Made by a program: the position numbers and the translations under genes. DNA of 64,000 nt, from assembly GCF_000161795.2 (NCBI RefSeq), contig NZ_CP006882.1, positions 744,001-808,000 on the forward strand. Reading direction: 5' to 3'. Each line of letters starts with the position of its first letter. Position 1 is the first letter of the stretch. Source of the stretch: Synechococcus sp. WH 8109 (GTDB taxonomy: Bacteria > Cyanobacteriota > Cyanobacteriia > PCC-6307 > Cyanobiaceae). Under the pieces are notes generated by a model that was not told the origin of the DNA, did no database searches, and saw only the letters and a program-made list of their open reading frames with translations. Of this stretch, positions 56,459-63,895 are shown piece after piece.

Positions 56459-56650
56459 ATGAAACAGTTCACCGAAACAAGTTCCAAACCCTATGAACGT
56501 CACCACTACCGCGTTTGGTTGTGTGATGGGTCGTTCAAGGATGTCGAGAGCTACGAAGAAGCGCAACACGTTTGGTATTTCAGTAAGACACGCCCAAAAA
56601 TAATTGAGGTGATGCAACCGAAGCGACGAAGCAGTGCCAAAGGCTTTTAG
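56459..56650 (+). CDS. Small protein of unknown function
   Basis: 63 residues from ATG 56459; the frame is open upstream but that region runs into the previous stop. Aromatic-rich core: YERHHYRVWLCDGSFKDVES, then EEAQHVWYFSKTRPKIIEV, and a basic tail. It is followed by ~185 AT-rich bases without a gene (56651-56836). The base composition is more AT-rich than in the core genes. No family recognised. Confidence 0.6.
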   Translation: MKQFTETSSKPYERHHYRVWLCDGSFKDVESYEEAQHVWYFSKTRPKIIEVMQPKRRSSAKGF

Positions 56651-56836
56651 ACGTTTTGTTCAATGTGCTGTTAATTGATCGGCTTGGGTTCGATTCAGCT
56701 AACCGCAGTTATCTTTTTTTACGGAAGGGTCACGTTGAGGGAGCAGCCTCGCTAAGGTACTGTATCATTAAATATTAGGCCTCTTAAAATATATCTCCAA
56801 TGATGAATAGTTTGCAACACTTCGGAATTTTGAGCA

Positions 56837-57070
56837 ATGAATCAGTTTGAACTTAACCAGCTTCGTTCCAAGCTGCGGCGGCTCGATCTCGATGATCACT
56901 TCATCGAGCAGTACATCGATAAGTTGATCAGGAACAAAGAACCGTTTGTGACGGCATCGAAGGCCATTGATCGTTGGGACAAGAAAGATTCAGGCCAATT
57001 TGTGCTCCAAGCGGTCGCATGCGGCTTGATTGCAGCTTTGGCTGGTGGTTGGTTCGCCGTTGTTCAGTAG
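56837..57070 (+). CDS. Small membrane-tailed protein of unknown function
   Basis: 77 residues: a charged, helical N-terminus (MNQFELNQLRSKLRRLDLDD, then HFIEQYIDKLIRNKEPF) and a C-terminal hydrophobic segment (LQAVACGLIAALAGGWFAVV) that could anchor it in a membrane. It is preceded by an AT-rich promoter-like stretch and followed by a second small membrane protein 16 bases downstream. Confidence 0.6.
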   Translation: MNQFELNQLRSKLRRLDLDDHFIEQYIDKLIRNKEPFVTASKAIDRWDKKDSGQFVLQAVACGLIAALAGGWFAVVQ

Positions 57071-57086
57071 CGGGGTGAATGGAGCC

Positions 57087-57251
57087 ATGCGCGATGCAAG
57101 CCTGATCGCCCTGTTCAGCTTGGGGATGGCCTCAACGCTAACTGTGTTGTTCTTTGCCTTTCGCCGCACCTTCCGCCTGGAGCAGGAACGCACTTTGATG
57201 CGGAGAATGCGCCGCCGCCTTGATCGGATGTTCCTGAAGCAAAAGCCATAA
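57087..57251 (+). CDS. Small membrane protein of unknown function
   Basis: 54 residues from ATG 57087 (GTG 57075 is possible). One hydrophobic segment (SLIALFSLGMASTLTVLFFA, ~4-23) is followed by a strongly basic helical tail (FRRTFRLEQERTLMRRMRRR). The positive tail suggests the C-terminus is cytoplasmic. It probably forms a transcription unit with the previous small gene, and it converges on znuB. Confidence 0.55.
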   Translation: MRDASLIALFSLGMASTLTVLFFAFRRTFRLEQERTLMRRMRRRLDRMFLKQKP

Positions 57252-57260
57252 AAAAGGCTT
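57239..57260 (-). terminator. Probable terminator of znuCB
   Basis: On the minus strand, just after the znuB stop, AAGCC (57256-57260) pairs with GGCTT (57243-57247) across an eight-base T-rich loop, followed by TTG. The stem is short and the trailing T-run weak, so efficiency is uncertain. It also overlaps the end of the convergent small gene. Confidence 0.4.
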
Positions 57261-57265
57261 CCCCA

Positions 57266-58060
57266 TCACTGTTGCTCTGCGGTCTTGGTCCTGTAAGTGA
57301 ACAGAAGAGCCAAGCACAATGTTCCGATCAGCGGGCCCGGGGGTAGGTCAACAGCAATCGCCAGCATCATTCCGCCACCACACAGAAGCAGCCCCGTGCT
57401 TGCGCTGCGGAGCATGAGCTCCTTCAGGCTTCGGCTGTTTTCCACGTGCATCAGAACCGGAGCGCAAAGCAGGCCAATCACCAGAATCACACCCACGGCA
57501 GTGATGGCGCTGATCACCACCAGGGCGGTGATCAGGCTGCAGATCAGCCGAATCAAGAGCACCGGTCGTTTGGCGATGGCTGCCCCCTCAGGGTCGATGC
57601 CAACGAAAACCAGGTCGCGGTAGCCCCAAATCAACATCGCCAATAGGGTTACGGCTGCAAAAGCAGTTCGCAGCAGATCTGTTGTGTTGGCGGCAAGCAA
57701 GTCGCCGAACAGAATCGTTTCCAGGTCTACCCGGGCGTCCAGCAGGGGAACCAACAGCACGCCCAGGGCCGTGAAGCCGGCCAGAACGGTGTTCATGGCG
57801 CCTACTTCCCTGTCCTTGAAGCGCCGGTTCAGGCTTTCAGCCACCAGTGCGCCAAGCAGTCCACTGATTAGGCCGCCGATGCTTGGGTCGATGCCGATGG
57901 CCAGGGCGACCACCAAGCCGGGCAGAACGGAATGGGCCATCAGGTTGGCCAGCAACACCCGGCGTTGAGTGATCAACAACGCTCCAGTGGCTGGACAGAT
58001 GGCGCCGATCAATAACGAAATCGTCAGTGGTAGAAGCCACCAGATATCGGGTTCAACCAC
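57266..58060 (-). CDS. znuB: Zinc ABC transporter permease ZnuB
   Basis: 264 residues with about eight membrane segments, ABC-3 family. LLITQRRVLLANLMAHSVLP and a central GFTALGVLLVPLLDARVDLE are typical, as is DLVFVGIDPEGAAIAKRPV before the last helices. It forms the membrane channel for the ZnuA-delivered metal. It overlaps znuC by eight bases. Family members also transport Mn; the Zur-type operator nearby favours zinc. Confidence 0.9.
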   Translation of the reverse strand: MVEPDIWWLLPLTISLLIGAICPATGALLITQRRVLLANLMAHSVLPGLVVALAIGIDPSIGGLISGLLGALVAESLNRRFKDREVGAMNTVLAGFTALGVLLVPLLDARVDLETILFGDLLAANTTDLLRTAFAAVTLLAMLIWGYRDLVFVGIDPEGAAIAKRPVLLIRLICSLITALVVISAITAVGVILVIGLLCAPVLMHVENSRSLKELMLRSASTGLLLCGGGMMLAIAVDLPPGPLIGTLCLALLFTYRTKTAEQQ

Positions 58061-58742
58061 AGCAATGGCTCCCCATCATGCAAGTCAGGTCGCTTAATTT
58101 TTCGCGAACGCTGTTGGGTGATCCGTTGGCCAGGATCTGGCCGTCCATAACAACAACCTGGTCGTAGCTGTCGAGGGCGCTGCCCCAATCGTGGCTACTC
58201 ACCAGCAGCGTCTGGCCTGCTTCCGCCTGATCCCGCATCACTTTGAGCAGATGGTCTCGCGTAGGTGGATCGATTGCGCTGCAGGGTTCGTCCAGCAGCA
58301 GGATCTCGGTCTGCTGCATCAAAGCTCTGGCCAGCAGAACGCGTTGTTGCTGGCCGCCGGAGAGCTGGTTGAGGCGTCGTGATCCAGTGGCTCCCATGCC
58401 GACGCGTTCCAGCAGCTGTTCGCAGTGGTTCTTTGTTGTGGCTTTGCCCTTTTTGGGCGCCCCCAGCTGAACCATGTCGCGAGCGGTGATCGGAAACGAC
58501 CAGTCAATGGCTGCCCGCTGGGGCATAAGGCCAATTGGCTTGCTGGAGTTGACCGTTCCCTGGCTGGGTGTCAGTCGCCCCTCCAGCAAGTGCAACAGCG
58601 TTGACTTGCCGGCTCCGTTGGGACCTACCAGCGCTGTAAGAGTTCCCGCTTGAAGTTCCAGGTTGACTCTGTCGACGGTGTTGCGGCCCCCGTAGCTGAA
58701 GCTCAGTTCGGTTGTGCTCAGCACAGAAAGCGAATCGTTCAT
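58053..58742 (-). CDS. znuC: Zinc ABC transporter ATP-binding protein ZnuC
   Basis: 229 residues from ATG 58742. Walker A is GPNGAGKSTLLHLLEG, a Q-loop follows (GLMPQRAAIDWSFPIT), signature LSGGQQQRVLLARAL, Walker B ILLLDEPCSAID, and the H-loop LLVSSHDWG. The MPQR/DWSFPIT segment is typical of metal-uptake ATPases. The open frame extends far upstream through the Zur box, which is not coding. It is co-directional with znuB and divergent from znuA. Confidence 0.92.
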   Translation of the reverse strand: MNDSLSVLSTTELSFSYGGRNTVDRVNLELQAGTLTALVGPNGAGKSTLLHLLEGRLTPSQGTVNSSKPIGLMPQRAAIDWSFPITARDMVQLGAPKKGKATTKNHCEQLLERVGMGATGSRRLNQLSGGQQQRVLLARALMQQTEILLLDEPCSAIDPPTRDHLLKVMRDQAEAGQTLLVSSHDWGSALDSYDQVVVMDGQILANGSPNSVREKLSDLTCMMGSHCCG

Positions 58743-58821
58743 CAACCCCTTGGTGGTCTGACTTGGGCCTCTTGTTGTTTTGCACACCCCATGGTGGCAA
58801 CCGATCTGGCGATCGACAGAA

Positions 58822-58836
58822 TGATAATCATTCTCA
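58822..58836. promoter_or_regulatory. Zur-type operator between divergent znuCB and znuA
   Basis: TGATAATCATTCTCA is a near-perfect inverted repeat (TGA-x-AAT...ATT-x-TCA, one mismatch across the dyad), matching the Zur box of cyanobacteria and other bacteria. It lies 79 bases upstream of znuC and 11 bases upstream of the znuA start, positioned to block both promoters when Zur holds zinc. A Fur box has a related but different spacing and is a weaker match. Confidence 0.85.
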
Positions 58837-58847
58837 CTTGGTTGGCC

Positions 58848-59765
58848 ATGCGTCCTTCCCTGGCTCAATCTGCAGGGGTGTGTGTTGCTCTGGCAATAGG
58901 CGCTTCCGTTGTTCCGGCCAATGCGGCTCAACCTGTGGTGGTTGCCGTCGACGGCACGCTGTGCGATCTCACCAAGACTTTGGCTGCAGATGCTGCTTCG
59001 GTGACTTGTCTGATCCCCCCGGGTGGTGATCCACACTCCTATCGATTAAAGCCTAGTGACCGTGCAGTGATCGCAAAGAGCGATCTCATTTTCCATATCG
59101 GTTTTGGGCTCACACCTTCTGCCACCAAGCTCAATTCACCAGGAATGGTTGTGGCTGTGGGTGAAATCGCCCTCCCGTCGTATCGCGGTAGTGACCCTCA
59201 CATCTGGCACGATCCTGCACATTCTGCTGGGATGATTCGGGTTGTCTCTGGTTCTTTAGAGCCTCTTTTGCAGGACAGCGATCGTTCGGCTTTGCGGCAA
59301 CGAACAGCTAAGGCTGTAGCTGTATTCAAGGCTCTTCAGATATGGCAAGAAAAGCAGTTCAGTTCTTTGCCCTCGGCGCAGCGGGTCATAGTGACCGATC
59401 ACAAGACCTACAGCCATCTCGCCGATCGCTTTGGAATTGTGGAGATTGCGATGTTGGACAGCCACACAACAGGTGGAGTCTTGCGTCCCTCCAGTCTCAA
59501 AAAAATTACTGAGGAGGTGAAGTCTTCTGGTGCAAAAACAATCTTTTCTCCTGCTGCATCCCCGAATAAAACCCTAAAGCGCATCAGCAAGAGTACTGGT
59601 TTGCCTATCTCGAAAACTCCGCTCTACGGAGAAGGAATTGCTGCAGGTCGTAATGCTGTTTCAACTGCGACTATGAATGCCTGCACGATTGTTAATGGTC
59701 AGGGTGGTTCTTGCGATATCACAAGTGCCAATACATTAAATGCTGAATGGTCTTCTATTCGTTGA
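58848..59765 (+). CDS. znuA: Zinc ABC transporter substrate-binding protein ZnuA
   Basis: 305 residues from ATG 58848. A signal peptide (QSAGVCVALAIGASVVPANA) precedes VVVAVDGTLCDLTKTLAAD. Putative metal ligands are His in PGGDPHSYRLKPSD, His in SDPHIWHDP and His in TDHKTYSHLADRFGI. The long His/Asp-rich loop of many ZnuA proteins is missing, and the fourth ligand is unclear. It captures zinc in the periplasm for ZnuBC. Codons are more AT-rich toward the 3' end. The next gene starts 41 bases downstream. Confidence 0.88.
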   Translation: MRPSLAQSAGVCVALAIGASVVPANAAQPVVVAVDGTLCDLTKTLAADAASVTCLIPPGGDPHSYRLKPSDRAVIAKSDLIFHIGFGLTPSATKLNSPGMVVAVGEIALPSYRGSDPHIWHDPAHSAGMIRVVSGSLEPLLQDSDRSALRQRTAKAVAVFKALQIWQEKQFSSLPSAQRVIVTDHKTYSHLADRFGIVEIAMLDSHTTGGVLRPSSLKKITEEVKSSGAKTIFSPAASPNKTLKRISKSTGLPISKTPLYGEGIAAGRNAVSTATMNACTIVNGQGGSCDITSANTLNAEWSSIR

Positions 59766-59806
59766 CCATCTCTCTATTCAACTTCCATTTCCACTCTTTC
59801 TATTCC

Positions 59807-60751
59807 ATGATCCGTACTCGTCTTCTTCTCCTGGCTCTACTTTTGAGTCCCTTTGCTTCCATGTCTCCAGCCTATGCACATGGTTCACATGGAGGCGGTA
59901 CAGAATTGGAAGCTGGTGAATTTGATTTCACTCCCCTTTTGACCGTTGAGGGTCATGTTGGATTTGATGATAATCTTGAAATTCCAGAAAAGCACATTGC
60001 AGCCGACTTTTTAATAGGTGGCGAATTTGCTTGGGGTCTTGGTAATGCTAAGCAGTTTTCTCTAAGTGCTTTCGTGGGACCTGCTTTGGTCAGAGGTGGA
60101 GCAGAGCACTTCTACGGTGAAATCCACGCAGAGGATCATAGTGAGGAAGAGCATGAGGCTCATCCGACTCGCTCAAGGGTTGATTTTAAGGCTTATCTGG
60201 AGGCTAATTACAAGCATTCGGATAGACTTAGTTTGCAGGCTTATTGGAACCCATATCTAGTTACAAGTGACGAACTAGAATTCCATGCTGAGGAAAATGA
60301 ATGGGAGAAATTTGAATCCAAGGGTATTAAGAATGAGTTGGGTGCAAAGGTTAAGTATGCATTCGGCGATGGAGATGTTGACTTCGGTCTTGGAGATTCT
60401 GTCTCTGACCTGATCGATGGTGCATATGTATCAGTTGATCATCGGCAAGGTTGGGGTGTGGATGGAGTTTTTATTGGAAATTACACTGATCCTCGTCTCG
60501 GAGTTGGTTTTAATTACGGCGAAACATCTTTCCAGGTAGAAGCCGGTCCTCGGTATTACACTCCTGGTAGCTATGCCAGCGATCTTGATTCCCGTACTGA
60601 CTTTGCAGGCGAGATCATCATCTCCCGACCAGTCAATGAAGATATTGAATTTTTTGCGCACTGGAAAGTAGTTTATTCTTGGGATAAGACGGAAGGATGG
60701 GGTCGTGGGTATCAACATCATGTTGGAACCGGTATTACATATAAGTTGTGA
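59807..60751 (+). CDS. Secreted His-rich beta-barrel-like protein, probably outer membrane, linked to zinc uptake
   Basis: 314 residues from ATG 59807, which gives a clean signal peptide (TRLLLLALLLSPFASMSPAY then AHG). The mature N-terminus is His/Gly-rich (HGSHGGG), and residues ~100-125 hold a second His/Glu cluster (HAEDHSEEEHEAHP). Alternating aromatic strands (RLSLQAYWNPYLV, VDFGLGDSVSDL, GWGVDGVFIGNYTDPRLGVG) and a C-terminal aromatic strand ending GITYKL suggest an outer-membrane barrel. It follows znuA on the same strand and ends at a strong terminator, so co-regulation by Zur is likely. Base composition is clearly more AT-rich than the surroundings. No named family recognised. Confidence 0.75.
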   Translation: MIRTRLLLLALLLSPFASMSPAYAHGSHGGGTELEAGEFDFTPLLTVEGHVGFDDNLEIPEKHIAADFLIGGEFAWGLGNAKQFSLSAFVGPALVRGGAEHFYGEIHAEDHSEEEHEAHPTRSRVDFKAYLEANYKHSDRLSLQAYWNPYLVTSDELEFHAEENEWEKFESKGIKNELGAKVKYAFGDGDVDFGLGDSVSDLIDGAYVSVDHRQGWGVDGVFIGNYTDPRLGVGFNYGETSFQVEAGPRYYTPGSYASDLDSRTDFAGEIIISRPVNEDIEFFAHWKVVYSWDKTEGWGRGYQHHVGTGITYKL

Positions 60752-60769
60752 GTTAAGGTTTTTGAGTAT

Positions 60770-60798
60770 GCCCCGCCAATTTATTGGCGGGGCTTTTT
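60770..60798 (+). terminator. Rho-independent terminator after the His-rich barrel gene
   Basis: GCCCCGCCAAT (60770-60780) pairs perfectly with ATTGGCGGGGC (60783-60793) across a two-base centre, followed by five T. This is the strongest terminator seen in the window. On the minus strand no T-run follows, so it serves only the znuA-barrel transcript. Confidence 0.93.
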
Positions 60799-60832
60799 AT
60801 TGTTTGATTTTTAAAGGTGTTAAGTATTTTGC

Positions 60833-62155
60833 TCAGCCTGCATGAAGCCACTGAGCTTCACTAATGGGTGTGTTGATCACCTTGATGAGATTCAGGCTGT
60901 CGCCATCGATCAGGCCGGCACGGGCATGGGTTTGCATAGGCCGCGTCAGCGTCATCAGCAATTGATTCGTCACTGGGTTCCACTGGATGGGGCTGCCCGC
61001 CTTGAGCGTCCACGGTTCCAGGGCCCTGCGTTGTGTCACCTCTCCCGCGTCGCTGATCAGCATCAGTTCGTGATTGCCCCGTTGCTGCTCCCATCGCCCC
61101 AGAACAGCCCAGATCCGTTTTCCGCGGTTGTCGCAGGCCACCCCCAGCACCGCCTGATTACCGAGGTGCACTTGCTTCGGTGCCTGCCCTGGAATCACTA
61201 GCTCGATTGAGCGCCTGTAATCCGGCCAGTGCCGGATCAGCACGGCCCGTCCTGAGGCACCGCAGAAGGCCCCCAGCTCCCTGCTGCCCGGCAGCATCTG
61301 TTGCTTTTGCTCGGTTGCTTGCAGGGGCCGGAGGCTCAGGCCGTTGCTGTTGGGCATCACCACGCCCCCTCCAGCCGGCAGCAACTGCATCGGCCCGGAG
61401 GGCTTCAGTGCCAGAGCCTTGCGTTTGCCATCGGCCTGCAGCAAAAGGGCCTGGTCGCTGCCCGGTTGGAACCCACCGCTCTGAATCAGCAGATCACCAT
61501 TGAGATTGCTGCTGAGATGGGCAAAGAGCACCTCCCCTTTCAACAGGGGTTCCGTGCGGCTCAGCGTTGGTGGCCCCAAGCCCGCCAGGCGGTTGGCGGT
61601 GCTGCGGGGTGTCAGTTGGCCCCACCACACCTGTTCGGTGCCGTTCTGATCGCGTCCCACCAGGGCAATACCCCGACCATTTCCCAGGGGGACGACGCTG
61701 GGGATGGCGGGCCATAGCCGACTGATCGGCATCCACTCTCCCGATCGCGTCTGTAGTTGAACTTGTTCGCCTTCCTGCACAGGCCGTGTTGCGATCAGCC
61801 AGGGTCTCGGATCCCACCACCATTGCTGCTGCCCCAGCTGCAGCCCGCGTTGGTCGTCCCCTGCGATCGATAGCTCGAGCGGAGCCGTGAGCACGGCATC
61901 CGCATCGATCACAATCCGCAGTGCTGTCGTCTCCCCCAGCCACTGATGGGGCACGGCTGGGGTGATTCTGGTGGCCTCGTTGACCTGGGGCCGATCCATT
62001 GGGCGACTGAACTGCAGATCCAGGGCCGCGCTGCCGCTTTGCACCTGCTGGGGCACCAGGCGCAGCAGCCGCGGAGGCTTTCGCAACAGCAGTTGTTGCT
62101 GCGCCAGAACTGCGGCGCAGGCCATCAGCATCAGCAGCAAGGGCCGCCGTGTCAT
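60833..62155 (-). CDS. Exported protein with N-terminal Ig-like domain, unknown function
   Basis: 440 residues from ATG 62155; a longer open frame upstream overlaps the next gene and is not coding. An export signal or anchor (PLLLMLMACAAVLAQQQLLL) is followed by an Ig-like (Big_5-type) segment: ALDLQFSRPMDRPQVNEATR, then ITPAVPHQWLGETTALRIVI. The rest is beta-rich with repeated motifs of the propeller kind (GVVMPNSNGLSLRPLQ, VLGVACDNRGKRIWAVLGRW, HELMLISDAGEVTQRR). It overlaps the TIGR03943 gene by four bases, so the operon partners are translated together. Confidence 0.75.
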   Translation of the reverse strand: MTRRPLLLMLMACAAVLAQQQLLLRKPPRLLRLVPQQVQSGSAALDLQFSRPMDRPQVNEATRITPAVPHQWLGETTALRIVIDADAVLTAPLELSIAGDDQRGLQLGQQQWWWDPRPWLIATRPVQEGEQVQLQTRSGEWMPISRLWPAIPSVVPLGNGRGIALVGRDQNGTEQVWWGQLTPRSTANRLAGLGPPTLSRTEPLLKGEVLFAHLSSNLNGDLLIQSGGFQPGSDQALLLQADGKRKALALKPSGPMQLLPAGGGVVMPNSNGLSLRPLQATEQKQQMLPGSRELGAFCGASGRAVLIRHWPDYRRSIELVIPGQAPKQVHLGNQAVLGVACDNRGKRIWAVLGRWEQQRGNHELMLISDAGEVTQRRALEPWTLKAGSPIQWNPVTNQLLMTLTRPMQTHARAGLIDGDSLNLIKVINTPISEAQWLHAG

Positions 62156-62808
62156 GGTTCCAGGGGCCGCTCGGGCCTCGCAATCGGCGTGATGTTTTGA
62201 GGAATCACGACGGGGATGCGTCGTTCGTTCCGCGTCTGCACGCTCATCGTTCCCTCGATGGCCAACCACTGGTTGGTTTGGGGGATGAACGACTCCGGCC
62301 ACTCCACGGCCAGGCCAGCGGGCGTGGCGTCGGCCAGGCAACAGCGCACTGTGAGCCGGGCGATTAGCGGTGGGCCCTGGGGTTGCCTCCAGACAAAACC
62401 GCTGATGCGAACAGGATTGCCGGCTACAAGGTCGGGATCGGGCTGGCTGCGCAGCCAGCGCACCCATTCCGTCAGGCTGCGTTGTTCGGGGGGCAGAACA
62501 AAGGCCAACTCCGGTGGATCGGGCAGGCCCTGGGGGCGGTTGCTGGCCAGATCGCTGAAGGAGGGACTCGGCGGAAGGACCAGCACCAGCGCAGCCATCA
62601 CGCCGCTGAGCAGCCAGGGCCGGTGCCAGCGTTCGTTTTGCTTCTCTTTTTTCAGCAGAAGGGCCACGCCCAGCATCAGCAAGACCAGGCCGGTGACCCC
62701 CACCAGGCCATGGAAGACACCGCGTAGCAGCAGATCGAGGCGTCCGCTGTGGAAGCTCCACAACAACGTCAGGCCCCAGAGCAGCAGCAGTGTTCCGCGC
62801 TTCAACAC
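62152..62808 (-). CDS. TIGR03943/DUF1980 family membrane protein (YcgQ-like)
   Basis: 218 residues: two N-terminal hydrophobic segments (~5-20 and 28-52), another at ~65-80, and a soluble C-terminal domain with RISGFVWRQPQGPPLIARLT and the paired cysteines C156-C157 in RCCLADATPAGLAVEW, which matches the family signature. Members pair with DUF318 permeases and are often under Zur control in Firmicutes. It starts ten bases downstream of the (repaired) permease stop. Confidence 0.88.
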   Translation of the reverse strand: MLKRGTLLLLWGLTLLWSFHSGRLDLLLRGVFHGLVGVTGLVLLMLGVALLLKKEKQNERWHRPWLLSGVMAALVLVLPPSPSFSDLASNRPQGLPDPPELAFVLPPEQRSLTEWVRWLRSQPDPDLVAGNPVRISGFVWRQPQGPPLIARLTVRCCLADATPAGLAVEWPESFIPQTNQWLAIEGTMSVQTRNERRIPVVIPQNITPIARPERPLEP

Positions 62809-62818
62809 GACCGGCCCC

Positions 62819-63776
62819 TCACAGCAGCCACAGGTTGATCCACTGACCGATTAGCAGCACGCCAAGACTGGCACCTATCGCCGTGATCAGGATCGCCCTT
62901 GGCCGCATCAGCACGGTGAACAGGCCTGCGAGTTTGAGATCCACAACGGGCCCCAGCAAGAGGAAGGCCAGCAGGGCTCCTGGGGTGATCTGAGCGGCAA
63001 ACCCCAGCGCAAGAAAGGCATCCACGCTGGAGCAGACCGATAACACCACCGCCAGCAGCATCAAGGCCAGGATCGATGCTGTCGGCGCACCCCCCCACGG
63101 CCAAAAGCCAACTGCGCGGCAGCCAGGTCTGCACCAGGGCCGCAATCACACACCCAAGCACCAGCAGAGCCAGCAGATCGAGAAATTCGCGGCAGCTCTG
63201 GTCCAGCACCTGCCAGGCCTTGAGGCGCCGGCTGCTCAGGGATCGTGGGCTGCTGGGTGATCCGCCGATCACACCACTGCTGCGCTGCAGCAGCCCCAGG
63301 TTGCTGAGGGGCTGGCTCATGCGGCGTTCCTCCAGAAGCGCAGTGGCCAGGAGCTGCGTTTCGGGCAGTTGCACCAGCGACAAACTCAGCAGAATCGCCA
63401 GCAGGAAGGCCCCCAGCGGCCGGGCCACCAGCAGCCAGGGCTGATCAGGAAACGCGGCCCAGGTGCTGGCCAGGACGATGGGATTCAGCACCGGAGCTGC
63501 AAACAGAAAGCCGAACGCCGTACCCATCGGTGCACCGCTGGCCAGCAGACGGCGGGCGACGGGAACGTTGCCGCATTCGCAGGCCGGAAGGGCAAAGCCC
63601 ATCAGTGCCCCGATGATCGGAGCCAGCAAAGGATTCTTCGGGAGCCGCTCGATCCAGGCACCCGGTGGCACCACCCATCGGGCCAGCCCTGCGATGGCAA
63701 CGCCGAGCAGCAGAAATGGAACGGCTTCCAGCAGTAACCCCTGAAAGATCGCCCAGGCCGTGGCGAGCTTGTCCAA
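62819..63776 (-). pseudogene. DUF318/UPF0718 permease (YcgR-like), frame broken in a C7 run
   Basis: From TTG 63776 the frame encodes a typical permease: LLLEAVPFLLLGVAIAGLA, the signature ALPACECGNVPVARRLLASG with C66 and C68, then APVLNPIVLASTWAAF. After ~228 residues the frame leaves coding sense at seven consecutive C (63090-63096 on the plus strand) and would end at 62802. One base fewer gives AVGGAPTASILALMLLAVVL and a natural C-terminus ending at 62819, ~318 residues. This is either a sequencing error, a phase-variable tract or a recent mutation. It is the first gene of the three-gene operon. Confidence 0.8.
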
Positions 63777-63895
63777 GCGTTCGGGCGGCAGTTGCCTTTC
63801 AACGTTCTCAGTTCAGCTTGCCCATCGGGGGGCGTTGACATGGTTTGTTGATCGGCTTGCGCGGCAGGCTGGGATGACGTTGGCCAGGGCCTGAG

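Noticed and set aside
58743-59036. Upstream extension of the znuC frame
   Set aside because: It runs through the Zur operator and the znuA 5' end; the ATG at 58742 gives the proper ATPase N-terminus.
63777-63895. Possible second Zur box upstream of the permease operon
   Set aside because: The closest match near 63815 keeps only part of the dyad; it is too weak to call.
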